NCBI GenBank assembly: GCA_040081395.1
Contig: JBEBGN010000002.1
Location: 1 to 64,000, forward strand
Length of the DNA stretch: 64,000 nucleotides
DNA from: UBA2982 sp040081395
Lineage (GTDB): Bacteria; Gemmatimonadota; Gemmatimonadetes; Longimicrobiales; Gaopeijiaceae
Direction of reading: 5' to 3'
In this document: positions 32,962 to 41,900 of the stretch, one piece after another
Numbering within the stretch: the first letter of the stretch is position 1
Layout: each line of letters begins with the position of its first letter
Program-made: the position numbers and the translations under genes
Notes under the pieces: generated by a model
The model's input: only the letters and a program-made list of their open reading frames with translations
What the model was told of the DNA's origin: nothing
Database searches by the model: none

Positions 32962-33195
32962 TCAGGCTCCCTGACCCGCATCCCGCATGAGCACGGCCCG
33001 CCGCTGCTCGTAGTCCTCGGTGGAGATCTCCCCCGCGGCGTAGCGCTGTTGGAGCAGTGCAAGCGGGCTCTCGCGCTGCCTGGCCTGATCCCTCGGTACC
33101 GGAGTGAACAGCGAGGCGAATCCCACGATGATCAGCACCCAGAACAACCACCAAAAGAAGTGCATCCCAAGAAAACCCCAGGTCCCGATCTGCAT
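32962..33195 (-). CDS. SHOCT-domain small membrane protein, copy A
   Basis: The 77-residue protein starts at ATG 33195 with a membrane helix ('FFWWLFWVLIIVGFASLF') and ends with the SHOCT motif 'LALLQQRYAAGEISTEDYEQRR'. SHOCT domains are short C-terminal tails found on many oligomeric membrane proteins. A close paralogue is at 35900-36127. Purine-rich GAGGAGGGG precedes the start. Function unknown. Confidence 0.82.
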   Translation of the reverse strand: MQIGTWGFLGMHFFWWLFWVLIIVGFASLFTPVPRDQARQRESPLALLQQRYAAGEISTEDYEQRRAVLMRDAGQGA

Positions 33196-33240
33196 CGCCC
33201 CTCCTCGTCTCAGATGTTGAACTGCAGCCGCTGGCGCCAC

Positions 33241-33462
33241 CCAGGGCGCGGTGGATGGGCCGTGATGCCCCGTCAGCCCGGGACCGTCCTCGCGCCGCCT
33301 CGAGCAGCAACCGTTGCTCCGCCACGGCGACGTGCCGGCGAGTCGCCTCGATCACGTCGGGGTTCACCGAGATCGAATCGATTCCCCACCGCACGAGGAG
33401 CTCCGCGTAGTCCGCGTGGACGGAAGGCGCCTGCCCGCAGATGGCGGTCTGCGGCGCGTACC
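33241..33462 (-). pseudogene. Remnant of phosphoenolpyruvate synthase C-terminus
   Basis: The minus strand reads 'QTAICGQAPSVHADYAELLV' and 'GIDSISVNPDVIEATRRHVA', which matches the very end of PEP synthase (PpsA), where 'GICGQAPSDxPExAxxLVxxGIDSISLNPD' is conserved. A stop codon lies in frame just upstream of the fragment, so only about 70 codons remain. PEP synthase genes often accompany stress islands of this kind. The rest of the gene is absent from the window. Confidence 0.65.
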
Positions 33463-33488
33463 CACGAGGCCCTTATTCGCTACTCGCT

Positions 33489-33707
33489 CTACGAACGTGC
33501 GACCTGCTCGATCTCGGCTTCCGCCTCGAGCCAGTCGCCGATGTCGCAGCCGGGGACGAAACCGCGACGCTCGGCGCGGTAGTAGGCCGCAACGGCGATC
33601 AGCCGCTCCCGCTCCTCCCCCGCCGGCCGTTCGTCCCGCACATCCGGAGAGTGCCTGGAAGCTGCGTGGCCGTTACTCGTGCCCTGCTTGCCCTTGTTCT
33701 TGCCCAT
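33489..33707 (-). CDS. DUF2934-domain protein
   Basis: The 72-residue protein starts at ATG 33707 behind an AAGGAGAT ribosome site. It has a charged linker and a C-terminal DUF2934 segment, 'RLIAVAAYYRAERRGFVPGC' followed by 'DWLEAEAEIEQ'. DUF2934 is a short helical domain found in stress-related bacterial genes. The 38-bp element at 33777 lies 70 bases upstream and reads toward this gene. Confidence 0.72.
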   Translation of the reverse strand: MGKNKGKQGTSNGHAASRHSPDVRDERPAGEERERLIAVAAYYRAERRGFVPGCDIGDWLEAEAEIEQVARS

Positions 33708-33776
33708 CTCCGATCTCCTTTCCCCGTCGCTTTGAAGCGCTCCGACTACATCCCAAGGAAACATGGGGAGCACCGG

Positions 33777-33814
33777 GTGAAGCGGACGTGAACGGCATAT
33801 GAAGATGCCTTCAC
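33777..33814 (-). promoter_or_regulatory. 38-bp OmpR-type direct-repeat element, copy 2
   Basis: Minus-strand boxes are GTGAA, TTCAT, TTCAC, TTCAC at 11-bp pitch; the first spacer (GGCATC) is identical to that of copy 1. It sits 70 bases before the DUF2934 start. In this operon are the DUF2934, SHOCT, EamA and phospholipase D genes and the PEP synthase relic. Confidence 0.72.
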
Positions 33815-34035
33815 GAACAAGGTGGCGTGCGATGGACAGACAGCTCGTGCCGGATCAGGCTGAAACCAGTCTCGATTGGAGATCTCCGCCGCGGGATCGG
33901 CGATCACAAGCCAACGAGTAGCGCGTCACCCGGCCGATGCACCTGGAGCCCCACGACGCCCACGGATGGGCCGCCTCGTTCCTTACGTGCCAGAGGGATG
34001 TTGCTTACCCGATCTGCCCGAAGGATCCGCGTGGC
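33815..34035. other. Short intergenic region without recognised gene
   Basis: No frame, repeat or RNA motif is convincing in these 221 bases between the DUF6629 gene and element copy 2. A minus-strand stretch reads 'VGVVGLQVHRPGDALLVGL' but has a stop and no start, so it may be a degraded end of a gene I cannot name. Confidence 0.3.
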
Positions 34036-34731
34036 TCACGGACCCACGACCTCGCCGGCTAGAGAGCCGGGCCCCGTCCGTGAATCGGCCTCGGGAAACC
34101 CGCCGAGACCGCGGTATCTCAGATGGACATAGATGAGCAGGCTCAGGATGGCATAGAAGAAGCACCAGATCGACACCAGCGCGCTGGCGTGGACGAGATA
34201 CGACGCGATGAACGACACAAGCCCGAGCACGCCGAAGAGAATGACGAACTTGTGACTCGAAAAGAAGCAGCTGACGCAGGTCGCGGCGAGGTAGAGGACC
34301 ATGACCGGTAACAGGTAGAAGTGGGGCGACACGTAAGCGATGTGTCTACCGACGACCTGGGCGACGATCGGGCGGGTCACGAGGGAATAGAGCAGGTAGA
34401 GGCCCACTACGATGCCGGCGGCTTGGAAGCCTAGGAGCGTCCTCTTGCGCCACGGTGTGGAGTCCAGGAACCCGATCGCGAACGGGACGTAGATGGGCCA
34501 CAGCACATGCGAGAACACCGAATAGACGTTGGTCATCGTGTGCTTCAGTAGCGGCATGTCGTGCCGGAACGTCAGCCAGATCACTCCCTCCACGATCTGT
34601 TGGATACCGAACAGAAGCGGGATCGTCGCGAGTGGCAGCTCGGATCGCCGCTCCGCCTTCGTGATGGTCGCCGCGCCGATCGCCGATAGCGACCCGCCGG
34701 CGACGAAGCTTGCGGTGGCTGAGAAGCACAT
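34036..34731 (-). CDS. DUF6629-family membrane protein
   Basis: The 231-residue protein begins 'MCFSATASFVAGGSLSAIGA', the diagnostic N-terminus of DUF6629. It has seven hydrophobic segments, with 'QQIVEGVIWL' and 'PFAIGFLD' in the middle. The function is unknown. The start is ATG 34731. It is probably the third gene of the operon SHOCT copy B, AttH-like, DUF6629. Confidence 0.85.
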   Translation of the reverse strand: MCFSATASFVAGGSLSAIGAATITKAERRSELPLATIPLLFGIQQIVEGVIWLTFRHDMPLLKHTMTNVYSVFSHVLWPIYVPFAIGFLDSTPWRKRTLLGFQAAGIVVGLYLLYSLVTRPIVAQVVGRHIAYVSPHFYLLPVMVLYLAATCVSCFFSSHKFVILFGVLGLVSFIASYLVHASALVSIWCFFYAILSLLIYVHLRYRGLGGFPEADSRTGPGSLAGEVVGP

Positions 34732-34879
34732 GACGCCGGACTCCTAGGATCGGGTGTGACTTGGCGCTGTTCCCTTGTCGGCGTCAAGAGCACCTGCAAA
34801 CCCCTCTGAGCGTGTGGCCAATCTGCTTTTGGCCTCGTGCTCCGGGTGAAGGTGAACGGCGTCCGCGGTCTGAGTTGAA

Positions 34880-35854
34880 TCAGGGTCCCGGCGCTGAAGT
34901 ACCGGCCATGGCCCGGATGTAGACATGGCCGATTCCCTCCACGGGCTGACCTGCGACCGTGCCACTCACCGCGCAGCGACCGAACCAGTATGGGATTCCC
35001 ATGAGTGACACCTCCTGGCCATCCCCACTGAACTCGATGGCGAGGTCGACGCCTGAGGAAGCGGATAGGATGCGCCATGCGACGCCGAAACGATCGCCCG
35101 CCGCGCCGATGGTAGTGGAGTCGGCACGAAGCGTGAAGTCCGATATGACGACCGGCGCCCCCGCTGGGCGTGCCAGCGACATGGAATGCGAGCTGGTCTC
35201 CTCGCCGTGCAGGACGGACACTGTGGTGCCGTCCTCCAGGGCAATGGCCAGTATGGTACCCGGGGCTGTCTTCTCTGGAGGGTCTCCCCAAGAGTGCTGG
35301 AGGAGGCCGGACCCGAATGCGATCAAGGTATCTCCACCCTGCACGATCCTGGCACCGGCCCTTCCGCGCGGAACGAGGACGACGCGCTCGGTCTTGCCGT
35401 TCCCAACGGGCTGAGACCCGAGGTCTACCGCCGGTGCACCCGGCTGCAGATCGAGAGATAGCTCGAGGTCGTCCACGCGGACACGAACCTCGTACGCCCC
35501 AGTCTCACTCGCCCGCTCGAGCCGATTACCGCGGTACTCCTCGAGTAGACGGTCGGTCTCGTGCCGCGTCTGGTGAACGAGAGGGAGGGCGATCTGCCGG
35601 TACGTGGCGGAGCCGCCGTCCCGATCCTCGAGGACGAGCACGTAGATGCCGCTGGCTCGGAGGCCGAGGACGCTGCCCGTAAAGAAAACCACGGAGAGAC
35701 CGATGTGGCCTCCATCCGGCGCCGTGATCTCGGTGAGCAGCGTCCAGCTCTCGAACGCCGCGTCCGGGTGACGCGGATCGTGGGAGGGCGGGGCCGCCTG
35801 CGCCGCCGCGAGGGCCGGAGCCATGGCGAGGACCGGGATCAGAAGTCTAGTCAC
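34880..35854 (-). CDS. Exported AttH/CrtC-like (lipocalin-type) protein
   Basis: The 324-residue protein has a signal peptide cut near 'LAAAQAAPP'. The body is beta-rich in two halves: 'YEVRVRVDDLELSLDLQPG', 'LQHSWGDPPE', 'VVISDFTLRADST' and 'MGIPYWFGRCAVSGTVAG', a layout that resembles the AttH/CrtC lipocalin-like family whose members act as carotenoid hydratases or as secreted lipid-binding proteins. Similarity is judged by motif order only. The DUF6629 gene follows on the same strand after 148 bases. Confidence 0.5.
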   Translation of the reverse strand: MTRLLIPVLAMAPALAAAQAAPPSHDPRHPDAAFESWTLLTEITAPDGGHIGLSVVFFTGSVLGLRASGIYVLVLEDRDGGSATYRQIALPLVHQTRHETDRLLEEYRGNRLERASETGAYEVRVRVDDLELSLDLQPGAPAVDLGSQPVGNGKTERVVLVPRGRAGARIVQGGDTLIAFGSGLLQHSWGDPPEKTAPGTILAIALEDGTTVSVLHGEETSSHSMSLARPAGAPVVISDFTLRADSTTIGAAGDRFGVAWRILSASSGVDLAIEFSGDGQEVSLMGIPYWFGRCAVSGTVAGQPVEGIGHVYIRAMAGTSAPGP

Positions 35855-35899
35855 CCGTCCGCCACCGCGACCACCGACTGCTCACGAGCCTGGCTTTGA

Positions 35900-36127
35900 T
35901 CAGCCACCGTGGCCGGAATCCCGCCCGAGCACGGCCCGTCGCTGCTCGTATTCCTCGGTGGAGACTTCTCCGGCAGCGTAGCGACGCTGGAGCAAGCCGA
36001 GGGGTGTCTCCAGGTGCTTGGCCTGGTCCTTAGGCACCGGCGTGAACATCGAGGTGAAGCCGACGATGATCATCAGCCAGAACAACCACCAGAACAGGTG
36101 CATTCCCAGGAATCCCCAGGTTCCCAT
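35900..36127 (-). CDS. SHOCT-domain small membrane protein, copy B
   Basis: The 75-residue protein is a near twin of copy A: membrane helix 'LFWWLFWLMIIVGFTSMFTP', then 'LGLLQRRYAAGEVSTEEYEQ'. The start at ATG 36127 matches the conserved 'GTWGFLGMH' N-terminus. The paralogues share about 80% identity, and each heads a different operon downstream of a 38-bp element. A trimming or sensing role at the inner membrane is only a guess. Confidence 0.82.
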   Translation of the reverse strand: MGTWGFLGMHLFWWLFWLMIIVGFTSMFTPVPKDQAKHLETPLGLLQRRYAAGEVSTEEYEQRRAVLGRDSGHGG

Positions 36128-36291
36128 CTGCACACACCCTCCTCGTTTCGATCGTAGGACCGCTGCCGAAGGCACCGGTCCAGGCCCACCCTGCTAATCG
36201 GGCGCTGCGGCCGGTGCGGGGCGTGACGCGTCAACGATTGCGCGGCCCGACGGTTGGAGCCGATCGACGCACGAACGCTCGCAGGGCCCGG

Positions 36292-36329
36292 GTGAAGCCC
36301 GGATGAGATCAAGATGAAGAAGCGTTCAG
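36292..36329 (-). promoter_or_regulatory. 38-bp OmpR-type direct-repeat element, copy 5
   Basis: Minus-strand boxes are CTGAA, TTCAT, CTCAT, TTCAC at 11-bp pitch. It overlaps the last codons and stop of the histidine kinase gene (36326-37750) and reads toward SHOCT copy B at 36127, 165 bases downstream. It is the weakest of the five copies. Confidence 0.6.
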
Positions 36330-37750
36330 CCTTTCGAGGCGGGATGCCGTGGGAAGCGAACGGTGACGCGCGCGCCGCCTCCGGGCAGGTTGCTTGCTTC
36401 GACCCCACCCTGGTGCGCCTCCGCAACCGCCTTGACGATCGCGAGCCCGAGCCCGGTACCGGACCCTTCGCCGGCCCGGCTCCGGGCCCGGTCCGCTCGG
36501 AAGAAGCGGTCGAACACGCGCTCCAGCACTCCCTCAGGGAACCCGGGGCCCCCGTCCTCGACGATCAACGTCACGTGATCGGCGTCGCCATGGGCCGTGA
36601 CCCGGACTTCGCCGTCGCTCGGCGTGAACCTGATCGCATTGTCCATGAGGTTCCAAACTATCTGACCCAGGAGGACCGGATCGAGCTCGGCGGTGGTGTC
36701 ACCCACTGCGGCGGACTCCAACCGGACGTCCTTGGCCGAGGCGATGCGCCCCATTCGTTCGATGACGCTCTCGATGACGCCGGCCACGTCGACGGGCCCG
36801 CACCGGGTCAGGAGCGCACCCGAGTCCGACCGAGCGAGAATGAGGAGATCTTCCGTAATCCGCGCGAGCCGCACGACTTCCTCCAGCGTGCTCTCCACGA
36901 CGCGCCGGTACTCCGGGAGGTCGCGTTCCCTGCGGAGCGCCAGCTCCAGCTCGCCCCGCATCGCCGTCAAGGGCGAGCGCAGCTCGTGGCTGGCGTCTGC
37001 CGCGAACTGGCGTTGGACCTCGAACGCACTCTGGATGCGCCCGAGCATCGTGTTAAGGACTTCGACCAGCCGCTGGTACTCGCGTGTGTCGGCATACGCG
37101 TGGATCCGCCGCTCCAGCGACTCCGCCCCGATCGCCTCCGCCTGGTCGATCACCTCGTGTACGGGCCGCATGGCCCGGCCTGCCAACCACCAGGAGCCGC
37201 CGAAGGCGGAGGCGGTTACGGCGAGCGACAGCAGGGTGAGGAGCACGCCCACGCGAGTAAGCAGCTCGTTTCGGCTGCGCAGAGGAGCCGCCACCTGCAG
37301 AACGTGCCGCTCGTGCACCGCGCCAAGTCGCTCTAACGGATAGTAGAGCACACGCACCTGGACGCCATCGAAGCGCGCGTTCGTCCATACGAGATCCCCG
37401 CCGGCCGCACGGTTCAGGTAGTCCGAATCGAGCGGAAGGTCGCTGGTCATGTACTGGCTGCGGAGGAGGCTCGCGCCGTCGCTCTGCCAGACCTGTGCGT
37501 AGCGCACGAGATCTTGGACGGAAACGGCCTCACCCGGCGTTAGATCCCAGTCGTGGAAGTGCATCTCGCCCATCGGCTCGTCCGTGAGCGACGCAGCCTG
37601 AATGGCCGCCACGGCTAGCACGGTCGCGTCGATCTCGTCGTCCAGAGCGGAGCGGAGGACAAGCAGGCTCAGCGCGGATATGCCGGCCATAGCAACCGCC
37701 ATGGTCAGCGTCGCGCGCAGGGCCAGCCGCATGCGAAACGAGCGTCTCAT
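36326..37750 (-). CDS. Membrane sensor histidine kinase (CusS/CopS-like)
   Basis: The 474-residue protein has an N-terminal helix (9-34), a periplasmic domain of about 125 residues, a second helix (166-190), a HAMP region and an HisKA domain with 'FAADASHELRSPLTAMRGEL' (H255). The ATPase has the N box 'IVWNLMDNAIRFTP', 'VEDGGPGFP' and 'GTGLGLAIVKAVAEAHQG'. This fits the IrlR/CusS heavy-metal subfamily, and the neighbours are cusA-type pump genes. The periplasmic domain has no His/Met cluster apart from 'GEMHFHDWD', a candidate metal site. It overlaps the regulator gene by 4 bases. Confidence 0.9.
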   Translation of the reverse strand: MRRSFRMRLALRATLTMAVAMAGISALSLLVLRSALDDEIDATVLAVAAIQAASLTDEPMGEMHFHDWDLTPGEAVSVQDLVRYAQVWQSDGASLLRSQYMTSDLPLDSDYLNRAAGGDLVWTNARFDGVQVRVLYYPLERLGAVHERHVLQVAAPLRSRNELLTRVGVLLTLLSLAVTASAFGGSWWLAGRAMRPVHEVIDQAEAIGAESLERRIHAYADTREYQRLVEVLNTMLGRIQSAFEVQRQFAADASHELRSPLTAMRGELELALRRERDLPEYRRVVESTLEEVVRLARITEDLLILARSDSGALLTRCGPVDVAGVIESVIERMGRIASAKDVRLESAAVGDTTAELDPVLLGQIVWNLMDNAIRFTPSDGEVRVTAHGDADHVTLIVEDGGPGFPEGVLERVFDRFFRADRARSRAGEGSGTGLGLAIVKAVAEAHQGGVEASNLPGGGARVTVRFPRHPASKG

Positions 37751-38427
37751 TCCGGACCGCCGATGCGCAGGATGTAGCCGACGCCGCGAACCGTGTGCAG
37801 GAGCTCGTCTCTCGACGGTCGCCCGAGCTTGCGTCGGAGGTTACCCACGTGAACGTCCACGACGTTGCTCATCGGATCGAAGTGAAGGTCCCAGACCTTC
37901 TCAAGCAGTTCCGTGCGTCGGACCACGCGCTCCGGGTTCAGCAGGAAGAACTCGAGGAGTTGGAACTCCTTGGGCGTGAGGTCCAGGCGCGCGCGGCCAC
38001 GCAAGGCGATGTGCTTGACGCGATCTAGCTCGACGTCGTCGTACAGGAGGCGGTCGGGGCGTGCGGCCCCCCCTCGGCGGAGCAAGGCCCTGACTCTGGC
38101 GAGGAGCTCGTCGAAGCCGAACGGCTTGGTCAGGTAGTCGTCGGCTCCTGCGTCCAGGCCCAGGACGACGTCGCTCTCCGCGTCCCTGGCCGTGAGCATC
38201 AGCACCGGCGTTGTCCGCTCCTTGGCACGGAGCTCACGCACGACATCGAGCCCCGACCTGTGGGGCATCATAACGTCGAGGAGCAGGAGGTCGTACTCGT
38301 GGATCAACGCCTTCATCAGGCCGTCGTCACCGTCATACGCCACGTCGACCGAGTATCCCTCTTCCCGAAGGCCCTTCTCGAGAAAGCTGGCGACCTTCTT
38401 CTCGTCCTCGACAACTAGGATACGCAT
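37747..38427 (-). CDS. OmpR/PhoB-family response regulator (CusR/CopR-like)
   Basis: The 226-residue protein has a receiver domain with 'VVEDE' (D8), the phosphoacceptor D51 in 'LLLLDVMMP', 'TA' and K101 in 'LTKPF', then a winged-helix DNA-binding domain ending 'NVVDVHVGNLRRKLG' and 'TVRGVGYIL'. This is the heavy-metal response regulator type (CusR, CopR, IrlR). It is the best candidate for binding the 38-bp elements in this window because OmpR-family proteins bind direct repeats at 10-11-bp pitch and one element lies at the end of its own operon. The link is inferred. Confidence 0.92.
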   Translation of the reverse strand: MRILVVEDEKKVASFLEKGLREEGYSVDVAYDGDDGLMKALIHEYDLLLLDVMMPHRSGLDVVRELRAKERTTPVLMLTARDAESDVVLGLDAGADDYLTKPFGFDELLARVRALLRRGGAARPDRLLYDDVELDRVKHIALRGRARLDLTPKEFQLLEFFLLNPERVVRRTELLEKVWDLHFDPMSNVVDVHVGNLRRKLGRPSRDELLHTVRGVGYILRIGGPE

Positions 38428-38507
38428 AGCGACCGACCAAGTGACTGCGGCTCGAGGCAGAGAACCCTAACAGTAGGACCACGATCACGGCGCCGCATGC
38501 CCGTGCG

Positions 38508-38960
38508 TCACATACCCATGCGGCGCATCATCGCCCCATGCGACTCGAGAAGGCGCCTGACCCGCCCCAAGTGATCGGGCATCGAGGTTTGCAGCTCCGC
38601 CCCGCTCAGCTCGGGCATACTGACCACGTCGGCCCTGACGGAGTCGATCAGCGCGTTCCAGCTCGCGTCGCCCGGCATGTTCATCGAGCGCATGTCCGCG
38701 CTCATCTGCGACAGCATGTTGCCTACCCGCTGGCGGTGGGCGGGGAGCATCGCCTGCATGCTGTCGGCCCCCATGCCGCCCATGCTTCCCACGTACTCCA
38801 TCATCTCTTCCATCATCGTGGTGTCGGTCGTCGCACCGGCGTCGTTCGTTGCGCCCGACGGCGCGTCATTCACGGGCGGTTCGTCGGCCCCCGCGCAGGC
38901 GCCGACTGCGAGAAGGAAAAGAGAGATGCCGAGGACGGCGGCTCGGTCCATGCGGTTCAT
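38508..38960 (-). CDS. Small Met-rich lipoprotein, copy 2
   Basis: The 150-residue lipoprotein starts at ATG 38960, two bases after the cusA stop. It has the lipobox in 'LAVGAC' and a Met-rich helical body ('MMEEMMEYVGSMGGMGADSM', 'HGAMMRRMGM'), about 92% identical to copy 1 at 10090. Lying last in the cus operon, it is a candidate periplasmic metal-binding or pump-associated lipoprotein. No published family comes to mind. Most differences between the copies lie in the linker after the lipobox and in the Met-rich segment that follows it. Confidence 0.8.
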   Translation of the reverse strand: MNRMDRAAVLGISLFLLAVGACAGADEPPVNDAPSGATNDAGATTDTTMMEEMMEYVGSMGGMGADSMQAMLPAHRQRVGNMLSQMSADMRSMNMPGDASWNALIDSVRADVVSMPELSGAELQTSMPDHLGRVRRLLESHGAMMRRMGM

Positions 38961-38962
38961 GA

Positions 38963-41900
38963 TCAACTCCGGTCGAAGGTTGGAGACGAACGCCGCAACT
39001 CCCACTCCTTCCAGAGTGAGTAGATCGCGGGTATTACGAGGAGCGTGAGGATCGTGGACGACACCATGCCGCCCACCATGGGCGCGGCGATCCGTTTCAT
39101 GACGTCGGCCCCCGCCCCGTGGCCCCAGAGGATCGGGAGCAGCCCCGCGATGATCGCCGTGACGGTCATCATCTTGGGGCGAACGCGCTCGACCGCTCCG
39201 TACTCGACTCCGGCGTCCACGTCGGCCCGGCTCGTCATTCGGCCCTCAGTCCGTCGATCCCGATGCGCATGGTCGAGGTAGATGAGCATCACCACACCCG
39301 TCTCCGCGGCGACGCCGGCCAGGGCGATGAAGCCGATCGCGGTCGCGACGCTGGTGTTGTAGCCGAGCAGCCACATCAACCACACGCCGCCGACGAGGGC
39401 GAAGGGAAGTGAGAGCATGACGATCCCGGCTTCGGTTACGCTGCCGAAGTTCATGTAGAGCAGCAGGAAGATGACGGCGAGGGTGATCGGGACGACGAAG
39501 CGGAGCCTTCGGTTGGCTCGTTCCATGGCCTCGAACTGGCCCGACCACTCCAGTCGGTACCCGGTCGGCAGCATGATCCGCGCCTCGAGCAGCGACCTGG
39601 CCTCGCTCACGTAGGAGCCGATGTCGCGCCCGCGGACGTCCACATAGACCACGCTGTTCAGGTAGGCGTTCTCGCTCTTGATGAGCGGTGAGCCCCGAAT
39701 CACGCCGATCGTCGCCAGCTCGCCGAGCGCGACCTGTGCGCCCGACGGCGTGGACACCAGCACGGAAGCGACCTTTGCTGGCGCGTCCCGCAGCTCGCGC
39801 GGATAACGCACGAGCACGCTGTAGCGCTCCCTGCCCTCGATCACCTCACCCGCGTACACGCCCCCGACCGCGGCCGTCATCGCCAGCTGCACATCTTCCA
39901 CCGTCATGCCGTGGCGAGCGGCTGCCGGGCGGTCCACCGCCACGTTCAGGTAACGCCCGCCCATCGCTCGTTCGGCGAACACGGCGCTCGTCCCGGCGAC
40001 CATGGGTAGTGTCGCCTCGATCTGCTCTCCGATCCGATCCAGCACCGCGAGATCGGGTCCGAAGATCTTGATGCCGACGGGCGTCTTGATCCCGGTCGCA
40101 AGCATGTCGAGCCGGTTCTTGATCGGCATGCTCCACATGTTGGCCACGCCCGGCGTCGTCACGGTCGCGTTCATCTCGGCCACGATGGCGTCGAAGGTCA
40201 TGCCCTCGCGCCACTCGGCCTCGGGCTTGAGGATCGCGACCGACTCGATCATGGACATCGGCGCCATGTCGGTAGCGCTCTCGGCGCGCCCGATCTTGCC
40301 GAGCACCATCTCGACCTCCGGAATGGTCGCCATGGCGCGATCGCGCTGCTCGAGGATGCGCTTGGCTTGACTCGCTCCGACCCCTGGGAAGAGCGAGGGC
40401 ATGTCCATCACGCTCCCCTCGTTCAGCGGCGGCATGAACTCGCTGCCGAGGCGCCGCCACGGGAGGATCGTGAGCGCCAGCAACGCGGTCGCCGTGCTGA
40501 TCACGGGCCAGCGGTACCGGAGCACGAAGCGGATGGCCGGGCGGTATGCGCGGATGAGGAAGCGGTTGATCGGGTTCGCGGCCTCGGTCTTCACGCCCTT
40601 ACGGATGAGGAGCCCCATCATGACCGGCACCAGCGTGATCGAGAGCAATGCGGCGGCTGCCATGGCGAGCGTCTTGGTCCATGCCAGCGGGTGAAACAAC
40701 CGTCCCTCCTGCGCTTCCAGGGCGAAGACGGGCACGAAGCTGACCGTGATGATCAGCAAGGAGATGAAGAGCGACGGGCCCACCTCTTTGGCGGACGTGA
40801 TCACCAGGTCCCAGTGGCCCTGGGGGCTCTCGGCCCGCTGGTTCCGCTCCATGTGCTTGTGGAGGTTCTCGACCAGGACGATCGCCGCGTCGATCATCGC
40901 GCCGATCGCGATCGCGATGCCGCCGAGCGACATGATGTTCGCCGTCAGGCCCAAGGCCCGCATCGCCAGGGCCGCCATCAGGATGCCGATCGGGAGCGTC
41001 AGGATGGCGACGAGCGCGCTCGGCGCGTGCAGCAGGAAAATCGCGGTCACGAGTGCCACGATGATCGACTCCTCCACGAGCTTCTCACGCAGGGTGTCGA
41101 TGGCACGCTCGATCAACGTCGAGCGATCGTACCCGGTCACGAACGAGAGGCCGGCCGGAAGCGAGGCCTCGATCTCCGTCATCTTCGCCTTCACGCGCCC
41201 GATCACCGCTAGGGGGTTCTCGCCGTAGCGCATGACCACGAACCCGGTGACCACCTCGCCCTGCGCTACCGCGCCGTCGGGCCCCGTCATCGCGAAGTCG
41301 GCGATGCCGCGCCTGATTTCGGGCCCGATCTGCACCGTGGCCAGGTCGCCGACCGTGATGGGGACGCCGCCTGGCCCGATACCGACAGGCACGCCCCGGA
41401 TGTCGTCGAGGCCCGTGAAGCGTCCCTCGCCTTGCACGATGTACTCGGCGCCGCCGAGCTCGAGCACGCGCCCGCCGACGTTCTGGTTGGACGCGCGCAC
41501 CGCCTGGACCACGCGATCGACGGGGATGTCGTAGGCGAGGAGCCTCGCCGGGTCGATCTCGATCTGGTACTGCTTCTCGAACCCACCGAACGAGGCGACC
41601 TCCGCCACCCCGGGGACCGCCGTGAGCGCCGGGCGCACGGTCCAGTCCTGGAGCCCGCGGATCTCCGCCAGATCGAGCGTGCCGGAGGTGTCGGCGAGCA
41701 CGTACTGAAAGACCCAGCCCACGCCGGTGGCGTCCGGGCCGAGCATCGGCATCGCGCCCTCCGGGAGCCGCCCGGACACGCCGTTCAGGTACTCGAGGAC
41801 GCGCGAGCGCGCCCAGTAGAGGTCCACATCGTCTTCGAACACGACGTACACCGCGGAGAGACCGAACTGGCTCATGCCCCTCACGACCCGCGTGCCGGGA

